Numbered from the stretch's first letter, positions 28,208-37,253 are shown. The stretch: DNA of 64,000 nt from Paenibacillus terrigena DSM 21567 (GCF_000374845.1 NZ_KB895415.1:186001-250000); one strand, 5' to 3'. Notes: generated from the letters alone by a model not told the origin. Numbers and translations are program-made.

Positions 28208-28236
28208 GGCGAAAATTGTACAATCCAATTTTCGCC
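28208..28236 (-). terminator. Terminator after GH38-like gene
   Basis: GGCGAAAATTG and CAATTTTCGCC form a perfect 11-base stem. On the minus strand TTCTTTAT follows. Confidence 0.8.
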
Positions 28237-28275
28237 CCTGCCTTACATTATTCTATCCCTTCAAACCGCTTAATC

Positions 28276-30348
28276 TCATTCATTCGATTGCAGCGTAAGC
28301 CGGAATCGGTATTTCATATCATCTTCGAACCACATGACAAAGTTCGTTCCCCACACGTTGTTGTGCAAATTAAAATGAAATCCGCGGTCCAACGGAACGA
28401 AGGTGTTATCGAATTCCAGAATTCTTCTTTCACCCGGACAAACAATTGGCGCATCCAATGTCTCGATGAACGCCGTACCGTCCGCCCCCCCATAGTACAA
28501 GCCTGTTTGAACCCCGTGCAAATTCCTGTTGCCGTTCTTGACTACAGACAAAGGCGAAATATGACGCCCTAGCTTATCCATTTCCCAGATGTTTGGATTG
28601 TCGACGAGTGGCGCGAAAGAAAACCAGCTCGCCTCGGGCAAGCGGCACACCTGCTTCTCCTGCCACTGCAGCTCGACCTCAATATGCGGACCGCAGCGCT
28701 GGAATTTATACAGGACATTCAGCTTCCGAGGAGCTCCATGATGCTCACATACCTCTTCCGGTAGCTGTAAATCGATACTTACTACGTCGTACTCCGGCTG
28801 TCTATCCAGCATAATTTTGTCGGCTCTCGCCTTAAACAGCTTATGCACTGGCTTAGGATCAACATATTCGATCCCCGGCTTGCCTAAGTCGTTATCAGCC
28901 CAACCGTGATGTCTAGGCAAATTGGTCACATATTCTTGGAAATAGCGATCATAGCTTTCTTTACTGAACGTTTCATATCGGAATTTGCCCAGCTCATGCT
29001 CTTCATCGGCCCATACTTTCCCGCTGTTGTCCATCAAGGAACAGATCGATCCATCAGAAGCGAAGGCGACCCGGAAAGCTCCAAGATCGTAGTATTCACC
29101 GATCTGTAGAGACTTAGATTGATCAAACACTTTACCGTCCATCGAAGGGCTTAGTTGTTCAAGCGCAGTTACCGCTTCTTCAGCCAAATCTTCAGGTAAG
29201 GCAGCAATTGCCTGGTTTAAGTAGTCACGCTGTTCTTGCCACGAGCTCTCATAAGAGCTGAAGCGGCGATCTGGAACTGCTTGGTTACGGAGGTAATCGA
29301 ATTTCTTCCACTTCGCGTCATCGATCACGTCCCGCTTCCTCGCGGCAGCTAGATCAGATGGCGAATAGTTCGTAAAATCAACGAGATACACGGACGAATT
29401 CATTCCCCAAGTATGCTCCGGAATAAGCATCAAATTGTCGCTGAACCGGCCATATGCCTCGCTTTGTACATCAAGCGCACCTGAATCCAGCCACTTGTCG
29501 CGCAGCCGCAGCAGCTCACGGTAACGTGCGATTTTCCATGGGTCAGAGGCGGCGCCGTGAATCCATGAATCACCGATTTCTTCGGTAATCATCGGCAAAC
29601 GGTGCTTCACCGCCTGCAGCTTTTCTGCGTAGGCATCCATGGTTGACGCCATTATACTAGCGCCCGGATAATCGCGCTGCAGCTGATCGTAGAGCGCTTT
29701 CACTTCTTCCAATTTAGGAGGACCGAAATTATCATGCGTATGAGCGAAGTACAATGCATCCTCCATACCTTCCAGATGAAAAGGCTTACCATAAGCATCA
29801 GCATAATTTACGATAATTTCCGAGCCATCCGCTGCCCGCCATACAAACATTTTCGGTACACTTGGATTTTTGGATACATCGTTGACGCCGATATGTAAAT
29901 ATTGAATGCCGCTTTTCGCCATCAGCGGAACCATCGCGATCGTATGGCCAGGAACATCCGTCATTTTGGCAGCAATTGTTGTTCGTCCATAAGTTTTATC
30001 TAAATCTTGAGATAACGAAAGACCGTACTCGAACAGGCGTTCATCCATGAGCTCTGTATGAATCGTGAAAGGCAAGCCGTGCCATACGATTCTGCCTTGG
30101 CGAATTCCTTCCTCCATACGGGCCCGCATCGGCTCTGATGCTGTTTGTAAAAATTGCTTGATCAGCCATGAGCCTGTCGTCCATACGAATTTGACAGGTC
30201 CTTCCTCTTGAGCGAGCTTCTCCGATAAATCTAGAGCCTGTGGTATAAAGCTGTTCATATAACGATCGACGACATCTTGTGCCATGTGCGTATAACCGAT
30301 ATCCAGATGGGTTTTAAATACGACATGGACTCTCTTAATTGTACTCAC
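28276..30348 (-). CDS. GH38-like hydrolase, DUF5054 family
   Basis: 690 residues. The start KRVHVVFKTHLDIGYTHM resembles the metal-binding entry of GH38 alpha-mannosidases (HxDxxY/W type). KMTDVPGHTIAMVPLMAKSGIQYLHIGVND near 150 and EEIGDSWIHGAASDP near 260 follow that barrel, and C-terminal beta-domains follow. I recall this layout as the DUF5054 family, probably glycosidases of unknown specificity. The start is a GTG eight bases after GGAGGAG. A relic of a sugar permease lies just upstream on the same strand, which suggests it was once part of a transport operon. Confidence 0.8.
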   Translation of the reverse strand: MSTIKRVHVVFKTHLDIGYTHMAQDVVDRYMNSFIPQALDLSEKLAQEEGPVKFVWTTGSWLIKQFLQTASEPMRARMEEGIRQGRIVWHGLPFTIHTELMDERLFEYGLSLSQDLDKTYGRTTIAAKMTDVPGHTIAMVPLMAKSGIQYLHIGVNDVSKNPSVPKMFVWRAADGSEIIVNYADAYGKPFHLEGMEDALYFAHTHDNFGPPKLEEVKALYDQLQRDYPGASIMASTMDAYAEKLQAVKHRLPMITEEIGDSWIHGAASDPWKIARYRELLRLRDKWLDSGALDVQSEAYGRFSDNLMLIPEHTWGMNSSVYLVDFTNYSPSDLAAARKRDVIDDAKWKKFDYLRNQAVPDRRFSSYESSWQEQRDYLNQAIAALPEDLAEEAVTALEQLSPSMDGKVFDQSKSLQIGEYYDLGAFRVAFASDGSICSLMDNSGKVWADEEHELGKFRYETFSKESYDRYFQEYVTNLPRHHGWADNDLGKPGIEYVDPKPVHKLFKARADKIMLDRQPEYDVVSIDLQLPEEVCEHHGAPRKLNVLYKFQRCGPHIEVELQWQEKQVCRLPEASWFSFAPLVDNPNIWEMDKLGRHISPLSVVKNGNRNLHGVQTGLYYGGADGTAFIETLDAPIVCPGERRILEFDNTFVPLDRGFHFNLHNNVWGTNFVMWFEDDMKYRFRLTLQSNE

Positions 30349-30453
30349 TCTAGCTTCTCCTCCAATGCCTCATGTTGTCAGTCCGACACACACGGCGTGT
30401 GACAATACCTAATCGCTTGTGCAGCGGACATGTTTGCCTATCTAACCCACATA

Positions 30454-30669
30454 CTACTCTTTCACGATTCCTACGACAATGCCTTTAACAAAAAACTTTT
30501 GAAGAAACGGGTAAACTAGCAAAATAGGCAATGAACCATTTTCCTTGATCAATTTTTTGTCTATATCGACCCAAGCTCCTTCACCATCGAAGGTCGTAGA
30601 ACCACCAAACCAATCAGAGAATTTCGCTAGTGCTTGATCGACGAACTTTTGCTGTGCTTCTGGGTTCCG
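30454..30669 (-). pseudogene. Relic: sugar ABC permease C-terminus joined to an unrelated fragment
   Basis: On the minus strand the frame from 30669 to the TAG at 30454-30456 has no internal stop but also no start: a stop (TAA) directly precedes it and no ATG, GTG or usable TTG with a ribosome site opens it. The last 28 residues (SLPILLVYPFLQKFFVKGIVV...) are the C-terminus of an LplC/YtcP-type permease. The first 40 residues (AQQKFVDQALAKFSDWFGG...) do not belong to a permease and I do not recognise them. The fused frame looks like a deletion scar upstream of the GH38-like gene. Confidence 0.65.
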
Positions 30670-30752
30670 TTATTCATGTCAAAATGCTACAATTAGGGTG
30701 GTATTGACTTTCAAATTTTTCTATATTTTTCTCTCAGAGGAGGTAGACTCGA

Positions 30753-31154
30753 ATGTCAAATAAAGAGTCGCTAACACGTGGATCGTTAATTTGGGAAGGG
30801 AGAAAACGCACAATCTTCGGCTTGCCGCTTTCATTTACAAAATACTTTGTGTACGAGAAAAGATTGGTCACAAGAACAGGATTCATTTCATTGGTAGAGG
30901 ATGAATTGGATTTCTATAAAGTACTAGATAAGAGTCTAGTGTTACCATTCTGGCAGCGTGTATTCGGTTGCGGTTCGATTCGCCTCAATGTTGCCGATGT
31001 GGATACGCCAATCAAAATACTTGAATCGGTTAAAGCTCCACGAGAAGTCTACGATCACATCGATACTATCGTAACGGAACTGACAAAGAATAACTCGGTA
31101 CGTACAGCCGCCAGCATCCTTGGTTCGATCTCTCAAGAAGACTTCATTCGTTAG
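30753..31154 (+). CDS. PH-domain protein (bacterial PH, YdbS-like)
   Basis: 133 residues. The pattern WEGRKRTIFGLPLSFTKYFVYEKRLVTRTGFISLVEDELDFYKVLDKSLVLPFWQRVFGCGSIRL is the bacterial PH-like fold (bPH_2 type), without membrane segments. Such modules bind ligands or partners; the role is unknown. AGGAGG precedes the ATG by nine bases. A hairpin at 31203-31229 may end it. Confidence 0.82.
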   Translation: MSNKESLTRGSLIWEGRKRTIFGLPLSFTKYFVYEKRLVTRTGFISLVEDELDFYKVLDKSLVLPFWQRVFGCGSIRLNVADVDTPIKILESVKAPREVYDHIDTIVTELTKNNSVRTAASILGSISQEDFIR

Positions 31155-31202
31155 ATGTTCTCATATGCAATAATCTACGAATTAAAAAACTCCAGAAATG
31201 CA

Positions 31203-31229
31203 ATAAACCCTTACTCCGTAAGGGTTTAT
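31203..31229 (+). terminator. Hairpin after PH-domain gene
   Basis: ATAAACCCTTAC and GTAAGGGTTTAT pair perfectly around TCC. No long T run follows on +, so termination strength is uncertain. Confidence 0.55.
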
Positions 31230-31274
31230 CTAGTACCAGGCTGTTCAATCCAAATAAATATTAATAAAAACAAA

Positions 31275-31297
31275 AGAGCCCTTATATCAAGGACTCT
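31275..31297 (-). terminator. Terminator after tRNA cluster
   Basis: On the minus strand AGAGTCCTT and AAGGGCTCT pair (one G-U) and TTTGTTTTT follows, shortly after tRNA-Val. Confidence 0.75.
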
Positions 31298-31313
31298 CAG
31301 GTTTGATCTTGTA

Positions 31314-31386
31314 TGATCTGTAGTGGGCTCGAACCACTGACCCCTACCCTGTCAAGATAGTGCTCTCCCAGCTGAGCTAACAGATC
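31314..31386 (-). tRNA. tRNA-Val (anticodon GAC)
   Basis: 73 bases fold into a full cloverleaf: acceptor GATCTGT/ACAGATC, D-stem GCTC/GAGC, anticodon stem CTATC/GGTAG with loop TTGACAG (anticodon GAC), T-stem AGTGG/CCACT with TTCGAGC, discriminator A. The CCA end is not encoded. Last of three tRNAs. Confidence 0.93.
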
Positions 31387-31487
31387 ATGTTATGAAGACA
31401 AATACTATAGTACCAAATTCTGATTGCGATGTCAATCTAAAATCTAGAAATCTCTGAAACTTATGTATGATAGATCAAGGATTACTA

Positions 31488-31564
31488 TGGTGGGCCCTGA
31501 GGGACTCGAACCCCCGACCAATCGGTTATGAGCCGACCGCTCTAACCAACTGAGCTAAGGGCCC
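31488..31564 (-). tRNA. tRNA-Ile2 (CAT anticodon, lysidine type)
   Basis: Cloverleaf with acceptor GGGCCCT/AGGGCCC, anticodon stem GTCGG/CCGAT and loop CTCATAA (anticodon CAT). CCA is encoded. The CTTAGCTCAG start and the CTCATAA loop resemble tRNA-Ile2 rather than elongator Met (which in Bacilli has TTCATAC), so TilS probably converts C34 to lysidine to read AUA. A Met assignment cannot be fully excluded. Confidence 0.85.
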
Positions 31565-31590
31565 TTAATCAATTCATCATCATAAGAATT

Positions 31591-31667
31591 TGGTTGCGGG
31601 GGCAGGATTTGAACCTGCGGCCTTCGGGTTATGAGCCCGACGAGCTACCGAGCTGCTCCACCCCGCT
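31591..31667 (-). tRNA. Initiator tRNA-fMet (CAT), with A at position 1
   Basis: 77 bases including encoded CCA. Initiator hallmarks are the three G-C pairs GGG/CCC bordering the CTCATAA loop, the AGCAG-CTCGGTAG D-arm, and a mismatched first pair. The first base is A where bacterial initiators usually have C, facing A72, so the pair is still open. First of three tRNAs. Confidence 0.93.
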
Positions 31668-31754
31668 TCAATTATTCAATAGCGACAAAAATAAATATAC
31701 ACTATATATACGAGTAAAGTCAAGAAGAATTTAACGTTCTAAACAATTATCACC

Positions 31755-31919
31755 TTAGGTGATAAATCGTACCCCATAACGACCCTTACGCGAGCGAAAA
31801 ATCTCGATTTCCTGCGGATCTGAATAGCCATAAATCCATGCGTCATTCTCGATACGCTTCAGGATGCAGCTCGCTTGAAATTTGGTATTGTACAACTTGC
31901 CCCAGTAGATCCATTTCAT
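31755..31919 (-). CDS. Small hypothetical protein (54 residues)
   Basis: AGGAG lies ten bases before the ATG at 31919. The protein is basic, with many aromatic residues (MKWIYWGKLYNTKFQASCILK) and ends YGVRFIT. No recognised family. It reads on the same strand as the tRNAs downstream. Short length limits certainty. Confidence 0.55.
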   Translation of the reverse strand: MKWIYWGKLYNTKFQASCILKRIENDAWIYGYSDPQEIEIFRSRKGRYGVRFIT

Positions 31920-31989
31920 ATTGACTCAGCTCCTGTCTTATCATGATGTCTTCTTTATGCCTATAGAATACCCCATAACATGAAAAAAA

Positions 31990-32019
31990 AGCCTTAAACT
32001 TCATACGAAGTTTAAGGCT
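31990..32019 (-). terminator. Terminator of ABC efflux/solute-binding operon
   Basis: AGCCTTAAACTTC and GAAGTTTAAGGCT form a perfect 13-base stem; on the minus strand TTTTTTTTC follows. Confidence 0.9.
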
Positions 32020-32027
32020 CTCCTTAC

Positions 32028-33518
32028 TTAACCTGCTGGTGCGACTTCCGTCGTGCCACCGTTCATGCCGTTAGCTGGCTTACTCGGGTTCTTCTTCATT
32101 TCGATCAGCATCTTGTCGCCTTCTTTTTGCCACTCTTTCAAGCCCTCTGCAGAAGATTTCTTGCCATCAAGTACCGTCTGGAAGATCTCTCTTCCTTTTT
32201 CTCCCACTTGATAAATGTTAGGGTACTTATTACCCAGATCCATCTCTTGGTTGTTCGGTGTTACAGGCTTGAGCGTATAGAAAGCTGCAATGTTATAGTT
32301 CAAACCATCTTTTGGTTGAATATATTTCTTACGGGATACAATCTCGTAGCTGCTGCGCGATTTCAATTTCGCCCATTCTTCACTATTTAAGAACTTGATG
32401 AAATCCCAAGCATCTTTATCATTTTGAGCTTTGGCATTAATACCCATCAAGTTGTTCAGATAGATATTACCGCCAATGCCCGGTGCTTCAGGATGCGTTG
32501 GAAGGGTTACAACATCCCAATCCACTTTCTCGAAGTTCTTAATTTTAGACGCATTTTTATTTGCATCCAAAATATCATTTACATAGCTGTAGTCCGCAAT
32601 CGTCATTGCTGTTTTACCAGACAAGAAGCTATCGCTTGCAAGCGGATTATAACGTCCATTAGACGAATCATCCTGTTGTAGGTCTTTTTGTGTTGGAATG
32701 ACTTTCTCGGATACCAGCTTCGCAAATGTGCTCCAAGCCTTCTCCCAAGCTGGTGTATCAACCGTCATCTTGTCGCCCTTATCATCGAACATACGAAGCT
32801 GCAAGGCAGAGAGATACGTTCCTGTCATATCATAGAATGGATCTCCTGACCAACGATTCAATTGAAGTCCGAACTTCTTGTTCGCACCATCACCCGATTT
32901 CAAACGACGTGCTAGCGTAAAGACATCTTCCCAGCTCATGCCGTCTTTAGGTGGCTCAATATTGTTCTGTGTGAAGAATTTCTTATTATAGAATAAGGCC
33001 GATGAACCAAACGTAGGCGCGAGACCATAAATATTGTTGTCGCCCAAATCTTTAATGCCATCCATAACAGTCGGAACAATATCTGTAGTATCAAATTTAT
33101 CTTGTTGGATCATTGGATCCAGCTGTTTCAACATATTCTCACGAACGAGCTTCTTGTACACATTCGTGTCCATAATCATCACGTCAGGAGCATTTGGACC
33201 AGAGAGCAGCTTCTTCGTCTCTTCAAATGGATCCGGTTGCTTCTGGTCCGGCTTCGGCTCTTCATAACGATAGTTACTATTGTCAATCGCCGATACGAAT
33301 TCAATCTTCACATTCGGATGCGTATATTCATAGATATCCGTGTATTGCTGGCGAAGATAAGAATCGTCGCCTCCGTAACTATAGATCGTACCAATCCGTA
33401 ATACTTTCTCTTGTCCGGCTTCCTCGCCTTCACCCTTGCTGCATGCCGCAAGAACAGGAGCGAATAATGACAAACTTAACGTAACCATTAACAGTTTCTT
33501 ACTCCACTTTGTCTTCAT
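32028..33518 (-). CDS. Extracellular solute-binding lipoprotein at the end of an efflux operon
   Basis: 496 residues with a lipoprotein signal (KKLLMVTLSLSLFAPVLAAC; lipobox LAAC, Cys26). The body is a family-1 solute-binding fold (VLRIGTIYSYGGDDSYLRQQYTDIYEYTHPNVKIEFV; NIYGLAPTFGSSALFYNKKFF; KDAWDFIKFLNSEEWAKLKSR). It is the last gene of a MacB-like operon, starting six bases after the ATPase stop, with GGAGGG upstream of the ATG. No import permease accompanies it. It may scavenge or present a ligand to the exporter, or be a sensor component. Confidence 0.85.
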   Translation of the reverse strand: MKTKWSKKLLMVTLSLSLFAPVLAACSKGEGEEAGQEKVLRIGTIYSYGGDDSYLRQQYTDIYEYTHPNVKIEFVSAIDNSNYRYEEPKPDQKQPDPFEETKKLLSGPNAPDVMIMDTNVYKKLVRENMLKQLDPMIQQDKFDTTDIVPTVMDGIKDLGDNNIYGLAPTFGSSALFYNKKFFTQNNIEPPKDGMSWEDVFTLARRLKSGDGANKKFGLQLNRWSGDPFYDMTGTYLSALQLRMFDDKGDKMTVDTPAWEKAWSTFAKLVSEKVIPTQKDLQQDDSSNGRYNPLASDSFLSGKTAMTIADYSYVNDILDANKNASKIKNFEKVDWDVVTLPTHPEAPGIGGNIYLNNLMGINAKAQNDKDAWDFIKFLNSEEWAKLKSRSSYEIVSRKKYIQPKDGLNYNIAAFYTLKPVTPNNQEMDLGNKYPNIYQVGEKGREIFQTVLDGKKSSAEGLKEWQKEGDKMLIEMKKNPSKPANGMNGGTTEVAPAG

Positions 33519-33524
33519 CCTAAA

Positions 33525-34409
33525 TTATCCCTCCAATGATTTGGGTGACCGAATAATAATCTGATCCCCATCGAACTCCATTGATGCTTTATCTTTAATT
33601 TGCAGAGCTTGCAAGTACTCTTTAGGCACCTGCAATCGTCCAACCCGGTCTACAACCACGTACGCCTCATGAATCTGCTGCAGCGCACCTTGGCCCTTCA
33701 ATAGCGCCTCTTCATCTTGATCCAAGTTTGGATTCCGTTTGATGAACTCCGTACTTGTCAGACCATCCCGAATGGCTACTACACGATCGACTTTCTCAGC
33801 GAGCGATAAATCATGGGTTACGATAACGATCGTAACGCCCAATTCTTGATTCAATCTCCGGAAAATCCCCATAATGCTATCCGAGGTCTGCGTATCCACA
33901 GAACCTGTCGGTTCATCGGCCAGCAGAAGCCGTGGACGATTCGAGAGCGATATCGCAATCGCCACACGTTGCTGCTCCCCCCCGGAGAGCTGATGCAACT
34001 TGTTATACATCCGGTCTTTCAGACCGACCCATTCGAGCAATTGCTTCGCATAGGCGCGGTCTACCTTCCCGCTGAGCATCATTGGCATCTCCACATTCTC
34101 AATCGCTGTTAGATAAGGGAGTAAGTTCCGCGCATTATTCTGCCAGATGAACCCGACCGTATTGCGTTTATACTCTACGAGCTGATCATCCGTTATCTTG
34201 AGCAAATCCCATTCGCCGACACGAACTTGGCCCGCTGAAGGGCGATCTAGCCCACCGAGAATATTCAGCATCGTCGATTTCCCGCTGCCGCTATTCCCGA
34301 TAATCGCCATCATCTCGCCTTCCTTCACGGATATATTCAAGCCTTGGAGCGCAACGACTTCAAGATCATCCGTCTTAAAAATTTTGACAAGTCCTTCGCA
34401 ATGAATCAT
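33525..34409 (-). CDS. ABC transporter ATPase with AbrB-like C-terminal extension
   Basis: 294 residues. The LolD/MacB-type ATPase has Walker A GNSGSGKST (about 37-46), Q-loop IWQNNARN, signature LSGGEQQR (near 143) and Walker B LLLADEPTGSVD. About 60 residues extend past the usual end. The last part (YVVVDRVGRLQVPKEYLQAL, then IKDKASMEFDGDQIIIR) looks like an AbrB/SpoVT swapped-hairpin module, an unusual addition. Pairs with the 946-residue permease. Confidence 0.88.
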   Translation of the reverse strand: MIHCEGLVKIFKTDDLEVVALQGLNISVKEGEMMAIIGNSGSGKSTMLNILGGLDRPSAGQVRVGEWDLLKITDDQLVEYKRNTVGFIWQNNARNLLPYLTAIENVEMPMMLSGKVDRAYAKQLLEWVGLKDRMYNKLHQLSGGEQQRVAIAISLSNRPRLLLADEPTGSVDTQTSDSIMGIFRRLNQELGVTIVIVTHDLSLAEKVDRVVAIRDGLTSTEFIKRNPNLDQDEEALLKGQGALQQIHEAYVVVDRVGRLQVPKEYLQALQIKDKASMEFDGDQIIIRSPKSLEG

Positions 34410-34412
34410 CGT

Positions 34413-37253
34413 TTAACGCTCCTCTCCCATTTTGACGGCTTGATGCACGCGTAATCGACGAATATGCATGAACAAGAGCGCAGCCCCGGTTACCATCATA
34501 ACGCCTACAACAATGTACAACTGCGTCGTATCCTTATTCTCGAATACAATTCGGAACGGAGGCACCTGCATATTCACATTTTCCGTCGTCTGCAGGAATG
34601 GCAAGAACAGAATACTGGATAATTTACCGATTAATACCCCGAGCACAATGGACAGTCCTGCTGTGAAAATCTGCTCTAAGAGCAGCATCCCTGTCAACTG
34701 CTTCCTTGATAGTCCCATCGCACGCAGTACGCCGAACTGAACGACGCGTCCCGATAGGTTGAAGAACCAAAATAACAAATACCCAATTAATGAAATAATG
34801 ACTGATACGAGGAAACCGAGACTTAGAATTCCAAATACGCCGCCGCGCTGTGGATGCTTATTCTGCTTCACAAGTTCTGTCCGCACATCATCAATCGTCG
34901 CAAGCTCGATGTTGTTCTTCGCTAATTCATCGATGAGCGGCGCAACGAGTGCCTTCGGCTCCATTTTCAACCACACTTTGTACGGAATGAGCGGTACTTG
35001 GTCATAGATATAATCCAGATTCGTAATGAAGAACGGCGTCTGCTTCGGATATTGCGTCGGCCAATACGGCAGAACGCCTACAACCACAAATTCGATTGGC
35101 TGATTCTGAAGCGAGATGTTGACAACATCGCCCGGTTTGATCTGGTACTTTTTCGCTACATTTGAAGGAATGATCACCGCGTTCTCATAAGAGCCAAGCA
35201 GGTTCAAATAATTGAACGGATGAACAGGGAACAAGTCATTGCGGAACCATGCGACTTTGGAGAAATCTACATTATCGATTCCAAGAATATTCCCGTTGCC
35301 GATCGATGTCCCCGACACGCTTACGCTGCCCTTGGTCTCCAGCACACGAGTCGCCGCCTCGACCCCTTTCAAATGCTTGAATACTTCGAATGGAGGTTCA
35401 TTATAAATGATCTTACTTGGCTTCTGGCCTTGCCCGGGCTGACCGCCTTTTCCACCGCCGCCATTCTTCTGATCATCCGGATTCACTTCCGAATAACCTT
35501 CCCACACCGCTTGCATAATCACGTCTGCACCGTATTTATACAAAGTACGTTCTGTCGAGTTCGTATCGATCGTTCGTGCTGCGGATGCATTGTACACCCC
35601 AAGCCCGAGCGTTAGAATCAACAAGATCATGAGCGGATAATACGAGGTCGCTGAACGGGAGAGCTGTGTGATCGTCAAGTACAACGGTACTGGGAGCACT
35701 TTCTTCGCAATCCATGTCACGAATCGTAAGATCCATGGGAATAAACGCAAGAAGAACAAACCAAATGCAAAAATCGATAACGCCGGAACGAAGAACAGGA
35801 ACGGATTCACTTGTAATTGGTCCGTCGTCATCCCGGTCTGGAAGGTTAATAGCTGTCTTTGATTAAACATGTAATAGCCATACCCAGCGATCGCTAACAA
35901 AACAATATCTAGATACCAACGCTGCCAGAAAGGCTTCTGATCCGACCGCGCCAGCTTCTGCTTATAACTTACAATCGATGCTCTGGCAAATACAACCGCC
36001 GGGATAACACTCGCAATAATCGCGATCAACACGGCAACTGCACCGTATATTATCGCCTGCGAGTTCAGTCCGACAGGAATGGATTGACGATCTACGAAAG
36101 TTAAGAATCCATTCGCAGAACCGATACTCTTCGCCATGAACCATCCGACGAAAGGCCCGATAATCAGCGCGATGATTCCGAGGAATACCCCTTCGATGAG
36201 ATACATCATTGAAATCTGCCTTGTGCCCGCCCCGCGGCTTCGCAATACCGCAATATCGCTGCGCTGCTTATCCAGTGCCTGCCTAGCATTCATCGCAATG
36301 AAGTAGAACACCATTGCGATCATTGGCGCCGCTAGCGTGAAGAGCAAGGTCTGAAGCTGCAGACTTTGCACCTTAAATTCATCCAACACATCGGCAAACG
36401 ACATTTCCATCTTCGTATCTTTCAGATGTTGGTAGAGCTCAATTTTGAGACGATCAAGCGTATTGCCAAGCGGCGTCAGCTGACTCGTCTTCACTTCCCG
36501 CAGATCAAATGCATAGTACCAGCTTGCTTGATTTAACGGGACCTTGGATTCTTTGAGAATATAATCATTAAATACCTTGTCACTGATAAAGAACGTGTTC
36601 ATGAGGCTTTCTTGCCCTTGATACCAGTAAGCATCCGTATCATTCTTGGCCTTCACCGTACCGACAATCTTTACCTTCAGTACGAGATCCAGACCGCTAT
36701 ATACGGGATATTCGAATACATCGCCAACATGTAGATCGTTCCGGTACATTGCCTCATCGAGAATTACCGCTTCAACGGTATCCCCATCATGTGAATCGGA
36801 ATACATCTTACCTAGCGCAATCTCCGTCTTGTCTTGAAGACCCGTGAGCGATCCTAATCCCATTGTACGGACACGACTCGTATCTACCTTCGTTGAATCA
36901 ACGGGTGATATTTCCGTTGCCCGGATTCCTTTGTTGCTGACATAGACTTGATGCGGGAACCCAATCTCAATTGGAACCTGATCGCGAATAAAATCATCAA
37001 CTGACTTCAGTGAATTGATATCCGTCTTCGTACCACCTGGTGCTTGATATCTTAACAATAGCGATCCGGCAGGCAGACCGTCGCTCTTCTCTTGGAGTGA
37101 CTTCGCCACAACGCGCTTGAGTGAACCGTCCGCATACATCGGAATACTCACCGTGAACGATACGGCAACAATAAGGCCTAATAGCGTGCTTAGCGTCATC
37201 CAACGGGTGTTCCACATCTTGCGGAACAAAAATCGTAGCAGTGGAATACCCAT
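34413..37253 (-). CDS. Large FtsX-domain ABC permease (MacB/LolC-like)
   Basis: 946 residues. An N-terminal helix (MTLSTLLGLIVAVSFTVSIPMYADG) is followed by a large extracellular domain, an FtsX block near 300-430 (AMNARQALDKQRSDIAVLRSRGAGTRQISMMYLIEGV), a membrane-rich centre (about 460-560), a second extracellular domain with a Gly/Lys-rich linker (KNGGGGKGGQPGQGQK), and a second FtsX block near 815-930 (VVQFGVLRAMGLSRKQLTGMLLLEQIF). The start codon shares one base with the stop of the membrane-fusion gene (TAATG). Having both FtsX domains in one chain, it would need two ATPase subunits, and two ATPase genes flank it. Confidence 0.87.
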   Translation of the reverse strand: MGIPLLRFLFRKMWNTRWMTLSTLLGLIVAVSFTVSIPMYADGSLKRVVAKSLQEKSDGLPAGSLLLRYQAPGGTKTDINSLKSVDDFIRDQVPIEIGFPHQVYVSNKGIRATEISPVDSTKVDTSRVRTMGLGSLTGLQDKTEIALGKMYSDSHDGDTVEAVILDEAMYRNDLHVGDVFEYPVYSGLDLVLKVKIVGTVKAKNDTDAYWYQGQESLMNTFFISDKVFNDYILKESKVPLNQASWYYAFDLREVKTSQLTPLGNTLDRLKIELYQHLKDTKMEMSFADVLDEFKVQSLQLQTLLFTLAAPMIAMVFYFIAMNARQALDKQRSDIAVLRSRGAGTRQISMMYLIEGVFLGIIALIIGPFVGWFMAKSIGSANGFLTFVDRQSIPVGLNSQAIIYGAVAVLIAIIASVIPAVVFARASIVSYKQKLARSDQKPFWQRWYLDIVLLAIAGYGYYMFNQRQLLTFQTGMTTDQLQVNPFLFFVPALSIFAFGLFFLRLFPWILRFVTWIAKKVLPVPLYLTITQLSRSATSYYPLMILLILTLGLGVYNASAARTIDTNSTERTLYKYGADVIMQAVWEGYSEVNPDDQKNGGGGKGGQPGQGQKPSKIIYNEPPFEVFKHLKGVEAATRVLETKGSVSVSGTSIGNGNILGIDNVDFSKVAWFRNDLFPVHPFNYLNLLGSYENAVIIPSNVAKKYQIKPGDVVNISLQNQPIEFVVVGVLPYWPTQYPKQTPFFITNLDYIYDQVPLIPYKVWLKMEPKALVAPLIDELAKNNIELATIDDVRTELVKQNKHPQRGGVFGILSLGFLVSVIISLIGYLLFWFFNLSGRVVQFGVLRAMGLSRKQLTGMLLLEQIFTAGLSIVLGVLIGKLSSILFLPFLQTTENVNMQVPPFRIVFENKDTTQLYIVVGVMMVTGAALLFMHIRRLRVHQAVKMGEER

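Noticed and set aside
31488-31564. Elongator tRNA-Met reading of the CAT tRNA
   Set aside because: The loop CTCATAA and CTTAGCTCAG acceptor-D region match tRNA-Ile2 better than the TTCATAC loop of elongator Met; kept as an alternative.
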